From the NCBI RefSeq assembly GCF_036320965.1, contig NC_092262.1, positions 4,139,587 through 4,203,586 of the forward strand: a stretch of 64,000 bases of DNA. The letters run 5' to 3'. The DNA is from Panulirus ornatus (lineage: Eukaryota > Arthropoda > Malacostraca > Decapoda > Palinuridae). How positions within the stretch are numbered: the first letter of the stretch is position 1; each line of letters begins with the position of its first letter. This document shows positions 48,001 through 57,518 of the stretch, in pieces. A program made the translations under genes and the position numbers. The notes below the pieces were generated by a model that was given only the letters and a program-made list of their open reading frames with translations, was not told where the DNA came from and made no database searches.

Positions 48001-49385
48001 GAACCACTATTCCATCAAACATACCCATTTTTGCTTTCCGAGATAATGTTCTCGACTTCCACACATTCTTCAAGGCTCCCAGAATTTTCGCCCCCTCCCC
48101 CACCCTATGATCCACTTCCGCTTCCATGGTTCCATCCGCTGCCAGATCCACTCCCAGATATCTAAAACACTTTACTTCCTCCAGTTTTTCTCCTGTTGTT
48201 ATGCCTGATATTACTGAATGCTTAATAAGGAGTGCAGTTGATGATGAATTAGTTCCCTAAAAGTGCATAAGCACAGGTTACCATATATTTTTTCTCTTTT
48301 TTTGCACAGAGCCACCACCACCTCCACCAAGATCCATATCACTGGGGCCAGAGTCTGTCAGTAATGAAGTCAAATCAGATGTTACTTCTCTGGACAGCCT
48401 TTCAATTGATAGTATAGTTTTAGCTCAGATACCGGAAAGGAGCTCCCCAGATGGAGAAGATAGTGGCAATTCAACCAATCAGTGTGTTGGACCTACAGGA
48501 CCTGCAAGTATGAGTGCAGATGCTTGGTCGTCTGACTGGGAGGAAATACAAGATGTTCCATCTGAAGACTTCTCTCGTGTCATACTGTCAGTCAATGAAG
48601 AAAAAGCTGATTTGCAGTTAAAGGATAATGACTTGGGGATGGATGTGATGAAAGAAGGGGTTACTACATCTACTGCAAAACCTAAGATTATCAGTAAAGT
48701 AAAGATGAGCACACCTGTGGAAAATAAATCATTGTCTGTAGGCAGTAGTAATAACATTAGGGAAGTTATGTCAGGGTCATGTCCAATGAATGTGAAACCA
48801 AGTTCAGGAATGAAGCTTATAAGTTTAAAGCATAAGGAAATAGCAGATAATAGCATACATTTGAAGAGAACTCAAAATCTTGGTGAAGAGTTTGATGTCT
48901 TAGCAATTAAAGTGAATAAAAAGCGGGATGCAGAAATGGACCTGTTCGCAGACCTTGCACCTAAGTTTGATACAAAGAAGTTTGACTTGGAAACGATGTT
49001 GATGGAAGCTAATTATAAGATGAAGGGAATACAAAAAGTACGCACACCATCAGTTTCAGAGACCTTAGCTGGGCTTGACACAAGTGGAGCAGATGATTCA
49101 TGGGGAGGAGAAGGTGGATGGGGGGATCAGATTGATTTATTTGATATATCTCCATTAACTACTGAAAGTAATTCACCTTCTAAGTTTTTCCACAAAGATT
49201 CAGAGATGAAATCAGTGTCATTATCTGCAAGTAATCATTCTCCAACAGATTTTGTTGCTACTAGTACTGGAAACTCATTATCTCCTGCAGTGAACTTGCC
49301 TTCAACTCGTTTGCATAGTAGTGGTTTAATAAATACGAGTGAAGCAAAGGATGTTTGGGATGATGGCTGGGGTGATGATTTTTGA
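32776..49385 (+). CDS. SCYL3: SCYL3/PACE-1-like pseudokinase (11 exons, 826 aa)
   Basis: Exons 32776-32832, 35060-35176, 36226-36414, 37068-37159, 38500-38669, 38826-39012, 41408-41547, 44397-44572, 46290-46439, 46770-46896 and 48310-49385 join in one frame. Human SCYL3 is about 742 aa. The N-terminus MGNTDSALG is a myristoylation signal like human MGSENSALK. A kinase fold follows (residues about 20-270) in which VAIK is replaced by VFSAA, HRD by VSH and DFG by WGL, so catalysis is not expected. HEAT-like helices span about 270-425 (PELLLGIRDSSDSLV). The C-terminus contains LGEEFDVLAIKV and AEMDLFADLAPKF, matching human LGLGEEFTIQV and PEMDWFADM, and ends in acidic-aromatic WDDGWGDDF. SCYL3 is a Golgi/lamellipodium-associated scaffold that binds ezrin. 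SCYL1 is less likely because that C-terminal block fits SCYL3. Confidence 0.9.
32996..33040. repeat. (TATC)n(TA)n microsatellite in SCYL3 intron 1
   Basis: TATC tetranucleotides followed by a TA run. Confidence 0.95.
33041..35059. other. SCYL3 intron 1, remainder
   Basis: Unique-looking AT-rich sequence without repeat cores or coding signal. Confidence 0.5.
35060..35176 (+). CDS. SCYL3: SCYL3 exon 2 (residues 20-58), degenerate N-lobe
   Basis: VYEDWTMAPGDLEGVPVTVF with no glycine loop; the ATP-binding Lys position reads Ala (VFSAA). Confidence 0.85.
36226..36414 (+). CDS. SCYL3: SCYL3 exon 3 (residues 59-121)
   Basis: RHPGLLKYLDG and VVLVMERATPL, then LLSIIDTLVFLHDR, matching human RHPCLLRF and ILLALIFLHDR. 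Confidence 0.92.
36772..36871 (+). mobile_element. LINE tail module insertion in SCYL3 intron 3
   Basis: GTGGGCGGGTTGGGCCATTC, the core GCGCTACCTCGCTAATGCGG and an A-rich tail. ATCATTAAA occurs at 36763-36771 and 36872-36880, a likely 9-bp target-site duplication around only about 100 bases of element. Confidence 0.65.
37068..37159 (+). CDS. SCYL3: SCYL3 exon 4 (residues 122-152), dead catalytic loop
   Basis: AGVSHNNVSGASIFVTPDG and WKLWGLEY align with human GHLTHNNVCLSSVFVSEDG and WKLGGME; the catalytic Asp and the DFG motif are absent. Confidence 0.93.
38500..38669 (+). CDS. SCYL3: SCYL3 exon 5 (residues 152-209)
   Basis: Encodes the C-lobe with ISPAYQHARDSYAFACLVED, like human HGHARDAFSFGTLVE. 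Confidence 0.9.
38826..39012 (+). CDS. SCYL3: SCYL3 exon 6 (residues 209-271)
   Basis: EVAGAADFLSLVQ and RPRLAVLADHHMFSHEFLKL, like the human CRPALCTLLSHDFF region. The following intron carries LINE and SINE insertions. Confidence 0.88.
39491..40513 (-). pseudogene. LINE RT, catalytic and C-terminal part (340 aa)
   Basis: Contains LRQGCVMSPWLFNLFMDG and the catalytic box FADDTALVADS (FADD at residues 85-88), then the thumb and the C-terminal LYGCEAWAMDR and GHMERMSEERLTKR domain. The frame itself is intact; the break lies just upstream. It is the youngest-looking RT in the window. Confidence 0.82.
40525..41022 (-). pseudogene. LINE RT, N-terminal RT motifs (165 aa, frameshifted end)
   Basis: Contains KAAGLDGIAVEFIKK, NYRGISLLSIPGKLYRRVL and EEQCGFRSGRGCVDQVF, classic RT motifs 1-3, then AFMDLE. 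After AFMDLE the frame is lost: GAGAGAAGG stands where the related frame needs GAGAAGG, a two-base insertion near 40570-40575. The rest of the RT continues in the frame at 39491-40513. Confidence 0.8.
41040..41345. mobile_element. SINE (minus sense, 41040-41269) joined to LINE tail (plus sense, 41270-41345)
   Basis: 41040-41269 is the SINE in reverse, with its A tail seen as a T run at 41040. At CCCAGGGCCATTCTTTCG (near 41264) it passes directly into the LINE tail core and AAATAAATAAA. The same pair, in the same opposed orientation, occurs at 6845-7225, so the composite may itself be a family. Confidence 0.7.
41408..41547 (+). CDS. SCYL3: SCYL3 exon 7 (residues 271-318)
   Basis: SVAENLRQYPEELVSSTLAK begins the HEAT-like region; it ends MPKVLIPKNG. 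The exon is intact only about 60 bases right of a SINE/LINE-tail cluster. Confidence 0.9.
41728..41788 (-). mobile_element. Isolated LINE/SINE tail core fragment
   Basis: TATTTATTTTGCTTTGTCGC then CTGTCTCCCGCGTTTGCGAG, the reverse complement of the tail, without any body. In SCYL3 intron 7. Confidence 0.75.
42129..42830 (+). mobile_element. Chimeric LINE-tail insertion with 12-bp target-site duplication
   Basis: LINE RT sequence starts near 42129 (GGTAAAGTGTGTGGAAGAAG) and runs to CGGGGCCTG at 42765. It then jumps directly to the terminal tail module (TTTCCTTGCGCTACCTCGC), omitting the ORF end and nearly all the UTR, and ends in about 20 A. AGAGAACTTGTT is repeated at 42117-42128 and 42831-42842. 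CTG is shared by both parents at the junction. Other complete 3' ends here finish in (AATA)n; this one ends in pure poly-A. In SCYL3 intron 7. Confidence 0.9.
42129..42879 (+). pseudogene. LINE RT C-terminal frame reading into tail module
   Basis: The frame runs from CGRRKLRVNVNKSKV through KKILCDRGL, then reads the fused tail as FPCATSQTRETATKY, poly-Lys from the A run, and a few codons beyond the 3' target duplication. The last part is accidental coding. Confidence 0.75.
43237..44330 (+). mobile_element. LINE copy, long-3'UTR form, in SCYL3 intron 7
   Basis: Homology starts near TTGAGGG at 43237, covers the RT C-terminus, the full-length 3' UTR including the internal core near 44035, and the terminal core, then AAATAAATAAATAG. 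A G is missing at 43364-43367 (GTGGGGAGG against GTGGGGGAGG elsewhere), which breaks the frame. No convincing target-site duplication. Confidence 0.87.
43388..43894 (+). pseudogene. LINE RT C-terminal remnant (168 aa)
   Basis: LYGCEAWAIDRVVRRRLDVL to GHMERMSEEKLTKRIY and the WRWKDGVKK end. It opens only after the one-base deletion at about 43365, and a stop change gives a longer end (RRAVIGLN). Confidence 0.75.
44397..44572 (+). CDS. SCYL3: SCYL3 exon 8 (residues 318-376)
   Basis: FQRDIVPHLVSLFGVHDATV matches human FQSRVIPVLLQLFEVHEEHV. It lies between LINE copies ending at 44330 and starting at 44605. Confidence 0.92.
44605..45067 (-). mobile_element. LINE 3'-UTR-only insertion with 13-bp target-site duplication
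   Basis: Only the last 460 bases of the long-UTR LINE, antisense, from the tail core at about 44630 to GGGGTCAACGTGCTGTC at about 45055. TGTTTATTTGAAT flanks it at 44592-44604 and 45068-45080. A severe 5' truncation made by target-primed reverse transcription. In SCYL3 intron 8. Confidence 0.92.
45081..46289. other. SCYL3 intron 8, remainder
   Basis: AT-rich, no repeat cores or coding signal seen. Confidence 0.5.
46290..46439 (+). CDS. SCYL3: SCYL3 exon 9 (residues 377-426)
   Basis: LPELLLGIRDSSDSLVMSTL then ALAELVPILGANTVIG, like human ILPQVLLGLRDTSDSIV. Confidence 0.93.
46770..46896 (+). CDS. SCYL3: SCYL3 exon 10 (residues 427-469)
   Basis: Low-complexity Ser/Lys-rich linker (LPLSKGISSLQTSSAE). 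Called from GT-AG sites and kept frame; little sequence conservation is expected here. Confidence 0.82.
47230..47385 (+). mobile_element. Internally deleted SINE copy in SCYL3 intron 10
   Basis: Starts CCTGGGGATAGGTGAG, jumps from CACGTATT to CCAAAAGAAGGAG (the G-rich middle is lost), and ends with GCTACCTCGCTATCACGGGA and AATGGCAAATAGTATGAAA. Confidence 0.75.
47401..48193 (-). mobile_element. LINE copy, short-3'UTR form, in SCYL3 intron 10
   Basis: Antisense, with its A tail seen as a T run at 47401. It has the same UTR deletion as the copy at 39316. The 5' end is at CCAGTTTTTCTCC near 48181-48193. CTCCTGTT at 47393-47400 and 48190-48197 is a weak duplication that overlaps LINE sequence by four bases. 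Confidence 0.87.
47576..48151 (-). pseudogene. LINE RT C-terminal remnant (191 aa)
   Basis: From the AADGTMEAEV segment through LYGCEAWTMDR to DVVYR. One C is missing near 47600, so the frame reads past the usual RG stop into VDVLSVD. Confidence 0.75.
48310..49385 (+). CDS. SCYL3: SCYL3 exon 11 (residues 469-826 and stop)
   Basis: Starts with a proline run (EPPPPPPRS), then acidic Ser-rich linkers with the Trp-Glu motif WSSDWEEIQD, the conserved LGEEFDVLAIKV and AEMDLFADLAPKF block, WGGEGGWGDQ, and the end WDDGWGDDF. No COPI-binding RKLD-type end as in SCYL1. Confidence 0.93.
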
Positions 49386-50156
49386 GTTGATATTTAGTAA
49401 AGCTAAGTATGTATAGATATCTTTTGAAAACACAGTCTGGAGAATATACTGGATATATATTCTAAGATTATTTTTCATTAGTGATGCTTTTCTGTGAATG
49501 TTTCAACTAGTTTCCTGTACAAGGTTATTTTAAAGTGACAGTTTCCAGTCCTTTTGAGTTTTGTCTTTTATGTTCGTTCATATTACTTCATTAATAGTGA
49601 TATAGGGAAATTAATGCAGAATGAATACAGGATTTTTAACTAGTCACTCCTTGAAATGTTAATTTAGATGGAGTATACTTGTAAATTTTTCATTTGGTCA
49701 GTATTTTTTTAAGGAACTTCCTGAATAAGTTAGGTCATAAGATTCTCCATACATGGATCTAGACTTTCTTAATTCAGAAGTCAGAATTATTTAACATGAC
49801 CAAGTTGAAGTGGGAACATTGATTTTAGAATAAAAGCTGGTAACAATATGCAAAAACTGCCAGGTTACCAAAAATTTAGCAGCAGATATAAGTGAGCAGC
49901 GGGTGGTCAAGTTCATTGCAGGTCAATGATCATGTTGATACTGATTGAAGCCCCAGGACTGGTCATGTTAGGTCATTACTGGATACTGACTCAACACACT
50001 CCAAACAAGGCTCATCATTATAGTTTATCACATAGGAGCTGTCCCCATCTCAGCATTGTTTCCCCAGATTGGGGAGCTATCTTATGGTTGTCTAAATTGT
50101 ACGATAGCGTGTTCAAGTGAAAAGCACAAAACAGTCTTTTTATAGGTACTTGTGTG

Positions 50157-50162
50157 AATAAA
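50157..50162 (+). terminator. Candidate SCYL3 polyadenylation signal
   Basis: AATAAA followed about 30 bases later by the GT-rich TTTGGTGTGC. An earlier AATAAA at 49829-49834 is an alternative with a weaker downstream element. Confidence 0.35.
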
Positions 50163-52077
50163 TTGAGGTTCTTTGTTCAACATATCCCTCTTTGGTGTGC
50201 AAGTTTTACTGTGATGCTTAGCAGTGAAAATCAGAAGTCTACAGAGCCTTTGACTTGACAAAAGATTGATCAGATGTCATGCAGTGTAGAGCTATCATTT
50301 TTTCTTGAACAACTAGCCACAGAAAGTCATTTCCTTGAATGCACTCATCTTTCCATACATTAGTAAACTATCAGATAACCCATAAATGTTGCTTATTGTG
50401 ACAGATATGTACTAAGGTAGTAATGAGACATGAACTGCTAGTCAGGATTTAATTCTCAGCATTTCGAATTTTGTTTTTCTGAAGAATATTATCCTGAGGA
50501 AGATAGCTGTTGGATCGTTGAGAATCAAATCCAGTTTAACAGCTCATGTCATTGCTACCTGATTGCCTACCGATTAATCCCACCAACTCCTGCTGTAATA
50601 GTCCAACTGTTTGACTTGTTTATAACAGTTAGGGTGTGATAAGGGACATTTTAATAGGATTGTATTATATGCAGCATTAATCAGCTTTCTGATTTTTTGC
50701 TCAAGTTTTCATTCTGTACGTAGTCACAGATGTCTTGTCATTAGAATGAAGTTCCAGTATGGTAAATAAGCTCTGCCCTCTAAATCCCTTTTTTTTTATA
50801 ACTTTGAAAAATACATAAGTACTCCTGTAGGGCTTGCAAAACCATTTTCTGAATCATTGTGTTCATTGGATGATTCTTCGTACAAACATGAGCTTGACAT
50901 GTAAGAGTAAGGTCAGGTCTTCATGATTTATCTTGAGGCCTAGAAAATCAGTGATGAATTGGATTTTGGAGAAATATGTCTCAGACAAACATGCTTAAGA
51001 AGCTAGATGAGTAATTGTGTGGGATTGATAAACTAGTAATTAACTTTTGTAATGTCAGTTATTTTTTTGTAATTAGCAGGCTCACAGTGGCTGGTTGTTG
51101 AGGATGAAACTACAAGTAGATTTCTGGAGTTTGTGCAGTCATTTGCGTAAATGAGTTAAAGGCACTGGTCTCCCTGTTGTCCCAGCACAGAAAGAAATTT
51201 TGTATCCCTTAGAAAGGAATGCAGAAACCAGCTTGTGTTTAATCAGAAAGTAAGTGTCCTCTGAACACATTTCTTGGAATGTACTGTAACTTAATGTTGA
51301 ATTGATTCAATTGTTAATCTGCTGTATTTTCTCTGTAAATATTTATCATACAATAAGATGAATTGCCCTGGTAAAGCTGATGTAGATATGAAGCTTTTTT
51401 ACTTATTTTTTATATACTAGAAATCAGATTTTGAGGAAGCTCCCATTATAAAGTTATTTTTCAATTTGTATTACTGTCATTAAAAAGATTTATAAATTTT
51501 AGTATTTTTATATTAAGATCTGGATTGATATGTTCATAAGTATTGAAATTCAACCTGTGAAATTAGTATTTTACATTGTCATGTGTATTGAAGCACTTTT
51601 GTCAATATCTCATAATAATTAAGGTGTATTTTCAATGGATTTTATGCTGAGGTAAAGCAAATTTGATTTTTGGTTGTATGATTCTCTAAGGTTTTGAGAT
51701 GGCATACTTTTTTGTACAACTTAATGTAGTTAGAAAATAACTACGGTGTTCCTAGGACAAGCACATACCTGACTTGATGACTGAAGCACTTTAGATTTAA
51801 AATACTATGGCAATATACCAAAAAGATAATATCAGAATATAGTGTCTGTAATTGTAATGCTTATTATATTAAACATGAGTAGGCATAGGAATGAGAAGGA
51901 CTGGGGCACTGATATCTTCCTTGTCTTAACAAGGGGAATCAGAAACAAGTCTAGGCCTTCTTTTTTTTTGTACAAATGCTTCAACTACCCTGGCAAAGCA
52001 CTGTCAAAATTAGACATAAAGTGACCTCATTTGCTTACCTTTCCTTTAGCTGTAATTTATATTTACTGAAACCAAAG
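50163..52077. other. Downstream of SCYL3, no gene recognised
   Basis: AT-rich sequence with scattered stop codons; possibly an extended 3' UTR. Confidence 0.45.
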
Positions 52078-52275
52078 CCCATCCACACCCAAGCCTTTAT
52101 AGATTGTTCCATGGTTTACCTTTACCACTTCATATACCCTGGTTCAGCCCATTGACAGCATATTATTAATAGTAATGATGATATATTTTTTCATACATGC
52201 TTGCCATTTCCCGTATGTGAGGTGAGTGAGGTAGCATTCAAGAACAGATGACAGAGCCTAAGAGGGAAAATTCCT
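52078..52275 (-). mobile_element. Decayed LINE 3' piece and SINE piece
   Basis: CCATGGTTTACC, CTTCATATACCCTGGTTCAG and CCATTGACAGCA (52111-52160) match the antisense LINE UTR. 52196-52275 (CTTGCCATTTCCCG, GAGGTAGCATTCAAGAACAG) is a worn SINE end, also antisense. Confidence 0.65.
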
Positions 52276-52282
52276 TGATAAT

Positions 52283-52326
52283 GATAATAATAATAATAAT
52301 AATGATAATAATAATAATAATGATAG
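52283..52326. repeat. (AAT)n-rich microsatellite
   Basis: Interrupted GAT/AAT triplets. Confidence 0.9.
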
Positions 52327-55300
52327 CATTGATAATTATAATAATGACTTTGTTCATGGGTTATTGTAAAGTGCTTGCAATCTGAAAATTAGAGAAAATG
52401 CATTTTTAAGATAGGGTGGCTTTCACAAGGAGAGAGAGTCAGACAAACATTCCATACACAAACATGTTGGGCTATAAAATGTTGATAATCATTGGAATTA
52501 GGCTGCTTTTCTTGCTGTGTGCATAAGTTCAAATGGGCTTGATGCTGTTGTGGTGCTGAACTGCATCTCTAGATGATGGATCTGTGGTGGCAGAAGGTGG
52601 TTTCCTCAAGCAATAGGAGCACTATGAGGGTTGGTGGTATATAGTTGTAAACATTGGCCATAGCCCTTGGGGCATGTTTAAAAGAAACTCCAACCACTGC
52701 TGTGGTCCTACAGTTCATTTTTCTTTCAACTGCTTGATTTCTTTAAGGAGATTACTGATATATGATATAACAAATGATGTTTTGTTTATGTAGGTTAGGA
52801 GTGTCTTCAAGGAAATTTGGGGTTGGAGAGGGGTGAAAAGAGTCGGCGTGCTGATCACAGGTTGCTGTAAGAGTGCCAGGCATGTCATATTTTCTTGAAA
52901 GCTGAGAGCAAACTAATGTAGGAGGCAAACTAACCTACTACTGGAGAGATTCATAGCGTATCTTAGACAGGAACACATGAGGTCATAGTAGCACAGCATA
53001 GTAAGACCTTAGGAGTTAGGTTCGTGAGGGTAGGACTGAGATCACGCTGCAGTATCCAAACAAAAACTTGACCTATGTATCACTCATCAGTCCATGTTAT
53101 CAGTATCTTATTTCAAGAAACATATTTTTTCACCCCCCCTCCATGTTTTTTATGATCTGAAATAACAGAATTTTTGCCAATAAGTGGCTGACCACCTCAT
53201 GGTGATGTTTTAGTGTCATAATCCCTGATTGTCAGATAGATCTGACCAAGTCATTTTAACCTGGTATATGAGTCTGCTATTTTCTTGTCTTTTCTTCATT
53301 TGATGTATCTTGTAAATCTTTTTGATTATTGTCATGCGTGAAAGAAGCGCTAGATAGAATCAGGCAGTAATGTAGAATTTGAAAAATGAATTTTTTTTAA
53401 GATAATCTGCTTGGAAGGTTGGATTTGCCTTTGGTCCCCTCTGTATACAGTTAAATGTCTCAGCACAAAAAATATAGTTACTGGTTGTGGATAAACATAG
53501 GAAAATGTGGATACAAAAGACCTTAGGTTGACTTTGTTGATACATTGTAGTCTTAGGTTTCATTTCCATGCATTCAGGAAAAATAGACGCAGGTATATCA
53601 TGCAGAATATTGAACGGTTTTTCACTTTTTAGATTGTTTTCAAACACAAAAATAATTGCATACTTGTATGTTTAATGTATGAAGGTTTAATGTATATTTG
53701 AAGATAGTTTATGCTACCTAAAGCAACTAATACTACCCAAGCTTAGAGGTCAATCATTATCTCTGTTTGGGATAATTGTAAATTGTAAGTGTTGACCTGG
53801 TTGCTTGAGCACATGTATTATATTCTGTAAAGAATTTCAGCCTTCATCTGATATATTTATCTGACAGAAATAATTTTGTGGTGTTTGTGCTGGTCCATGG
53901 GTGTAGTGTAAGGTTTTCAGGCTTTTTTCAGAGTTATGGTTGATGTTTGAATACCAGTCATATGTACAGATGTTTACTCTTCGTCATGTCTACTGTTTTT
54001 TTTTTATATTTTGTTAACACCACCACCTTTCGGAAGACCTTTAAAGTTAAGGGCCTGGAGAAATATCTGTGAATTAAGAATATTTAAGGAGGTATTATAA
54101 TTGGTTTAGTATGGACCTAAGACATGTAAAAGTGTTTTTTTTTTTCATTTGTTTAGTAGGCAATTTGTTTGCAATTGCTGCTTTTTTTGTGATATCTGAA
54201 AGATTCGTTAGGCATACCATCATTAATGAATAATGACTGAATAGGCAACAAGTTAGTCATTGCATTTTTTCTTTGTCGTCCTTTTGGGAGCCTGCAACTG
54301 AAATAGTTTCAGTTTTCATGAATTCATCAAGTTCTCAAGATGTCTCAAAAACTCTGTGATAAGTGCTTTCATGATTGCTATAGTAAAAGAAAAATCATCT
54401 TGATCCACATTGACGCTGACCAGTGTAGAGGCAGTGCTCGGAAGGACTTTTCTTATTTTTCAGTTTTGAAAGAGAAATTCTAGAAATGAAGTTTTTGGCT
54501 TAAAGTCTCGTTATTGTATAAGATGTTTGTATCCAAATTTTTCAGGCCTCCTATGTTGGTTTCACTATGGATCTGGAACAGCTTTGGTAGCACGTCAGCA
54601 GATATTGATTTTGTTAGATATTCAGTATCTTGTGTATCAGTGTTACTGGGTTGCTGATAGTACTCAAGCACTAAGTTCAAGGAAGGAGGGTAAAGACTTC
54701 TTTTTCATATTGAAATGGAACATCTAAATGCACCCAGTGCATGTCATAATCTAGGATAGATATGAATTTGAACAGCTATTTTCAAGTCCTTACCACAGGC
54801 CATTTTCAATTAAGTAATATTTCTCCATTTTGGTTGTATCTATGGCCGTGATACAAATCACCACTTATTTGAATATATAATTTAGTTGTTCTTTCCTGGA
54901 GGAACAAAATTTCTTCATTGGGAGGGTAGATAGATTTTCATTGCTCCATTGCAGTATATAGTATCTGAAGCATAAGCTTGGTTACAGGCTTCTAAAAAAT
55001 GGTTGAAGCATGTATGCATAATGACCGACTCTCTGCCTATTCTTAGTTCATTAATATTCACTGATTGTGTTCTCTACTGTTTTGCTATGCCAACAGTCTT
55101 GGAGAAGGCAAAGTTGTGAATTTTAAAGTATTTTTAAGGAAGATACAATCTCATAGCTCAAAAACTGTTGAATCAGTAGGCATATGAATACATCAAGAAA
55201 AGATTTTGAAAAGGAAGGAGAATCATTTTTGAAATTAGGTATTGATTGGATTCATTAAGGGATTCTCTCAGGTCTTTACCCCTTCACTGAATAGCCTCAT

Positions 55301-55962
55301 TAATATGAGAAGGAAACTTTTATTGTAATTTTCATGCTGATTAAAGTTGTGGTTGGTGTTTAGGAGAGGTTTTTGTATGAGCCATCCCTCTGTTGAGTGT
55401 GATAAAGTGCTCAAGGTACTGATAGAATTATGTTCTTATTGTAAATACATTACTGTATTACATTTTGTTAGCAGGGATTAGTAATCAAAATCACATGTAC
55501 AAAATATAGACAATATAGGGAAATGAAATTGTGAAATTATGCGAGATTTTAATGCTTTAACAAAAGTTAATCATACCTCTAGAGGTACTTTCCATAAACT
55601 ATTGCTTGTAACATTAACAGGGAAAGTTGACAGTCAGTATTACAATGCTTTTGTTATAATTCATTAGAAGACACTTAAGTGCTGGAAGACTGAAGGAAGT
55701 TATTTTGATATAGATTTTTTCTGAAATTGTCTTACTCTTTGTGAACTATTAGAAAGGCAAGTTAGTTATGCAACTACTATATAGATACTAATGAAGTTAT
55801 GCTCAAAATATGCCACAAAAAGACAAAAAGGTCTTGATTGTTGGGCACGTCGCTCTATTAGGGGTCATGATTTTTTAAAAGTTAGAAATTGATCCAAGTA
55901 TATTTTTGTCTATAGCATATGAAAACAAACAGTCCTCCAAATAGACATAAAGAAAATGTACT
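52327..55962. other. Intergenic, no gene recognised
   Basis: Short chance frames only (for example 53360-53647 and 54527-54727), with no family signature; no LINE core copies. Confidence 0.45.
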
Positions 55963-56117
55963 CTTTACTGGGGTACTACTCGTTATCTGTTATCTTTACT
56001 GGGGTACTACTCGTTATCTGTTACCTTTTCTGGGGTACTACTCGTTATCTGTTACCTTTACTGGGGTACTACTCATTATCTGTTACCTTTACTGGGGTAC
56101 TACTCATTATTTATTAT
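55963..56117. repeat. 31-bp tandem repeat, 5 units
   Basis: Unit CTTTACTGGGGTACTACTCG plus TTATCTGTTAT. Units start at 55963, 55994, 56025, 56056 and 56087. Variants are T/C at the junction and CGTT to CATT. With 31 not divisible by three, the array is read in a different frame each unit. Confidence 0.96.
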
Positions 56118-57306
56118 CTTTCATCTTGTGATTTTGTGGCAGGTTATACATGATGCTAGTGTACCTTCCAGCTGACTTACAAGGGCAATGAAACTTTAGA
56201 TCTGAAGTATTCAGGCAGACTGATCATACATAATTCAGTGTTATACTTTTGGATGAAGTTTATTTCTATGAAACGCTTGATAGTAAATAAGTCTTTGGAC
56301 TTTGAAGGAGAGAAACTCCAGTCCTTTAACTTTGTTGAGAACCTCCAGCCATACCTTTTGCCTTTTTTCTGCAAAAGGGTCAGCTTTTTAGTCTGTTGAA
56401 TGTCTTATTTGACAGATATAGAGTTGTGATATGTGTCATATAGATTATTCTTCACATTTTTGTAGGTAATGCACACATGAAGAAAATTATGGAGTTATTA
56501 GAGGATGATTGTTTCTTCATGGTGTCTCCTCTCTGTCACATTTATGTTCCCTTTTAGAGAACGAATATTATCTTTGTGATAGTTGTGGTTTTGTAAACTA
56601 CATTTCTGCTCTCTGCAATTTATTTGTATTAAAGATTATTTATTATAAATCTCTTTAAACCAAAGAAAGTATTTCTCTGAATAAGTACCCTTTCATGACA
56701 TAGTCCTCAATATGAAATTACCCATGAAAATGAATATATATTAGATTTAGGCTAATTAGCCTAACTACATACAACTTTCTTAAATTTTTTTTTTTACATA
56801 ATTGATTTTCTTGCCTTAGCAAGGTTGTATCAGGAACAAAGAATGGCATTTCACACGCGCGGCGCACGCACGCACATTCATACTGTACAAATATGTAATC
56901 ATAGCAGAAACAGAGAGTAATGATGATTGAGAGGAAGAGATCTAGGGGCTTTGTAACAGAAGTACAATGTAGATTATTAAATAAAGCTAAAGAGAGAGGA
57001 ATATATGAAGTGTGAGAGGAATATATGAAGTTATAGGCAAGAGAATAAGGGACGTACAGTGTCTGTAAAGAATGATGTCCACTCCCAATGCATTTTCAAA
57101 GGTGATGTCACTCATACTCACAGATCCTCTTCTGACTGTAGGCCTCCTGTGGAGTCCCCTTCTGACAGCTCCTTGTCTAAAATTTTTTAGGTCATGTCCG
57201 GTCGTGTGTATTTTCTCACTGTAGTTATAATTCTGTGCTAGGCTTTCCCAGAAACAATCTCGTTTTGCTTCAAAGGACTGTACTGATGGTGCTGTTATTA
57301 CTTTTC
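56118..57306. other. Intergenic, no gene recognised
   Basis: AT-rich, with a (GCAC)-like patch near 56865. Confidence 0.4.
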
Positions 57307-57518
57307 AAATCACCAGGTCCAGATGGGATACACCCTAGAGTACTCAAGGAAGTCAGCAGCATCATATGCACTCCCTAGCAATCACATTTCAAACATCCAT
57401 TAACACGGGAGAACTTCTGGAAGACTGGAAATGCACTAATATCACAGCCTTGTTTAAGTAAGGTAACAAGAAAGTAGCTGGTAATTATAGACCTGTTAGT
57501 TTGACTAGTATGCATGAA
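57307..57518 (+). pseudogene. CR1/Jockey-like RT fragment
   Basis: The plus strand reads KSPGPDGIHPRVLKEVSSII, then after a one-base shift SLAITFQTSINTGELLEDWK, then a stop and GNKKVAGNYRPVSLTSM. These are RT motifs 1-2 of CR1/Jockey-type elements. It carries at least one frameshift and two stops, so it is long dead. Flanks were not assignable. Confidence 0.8.
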
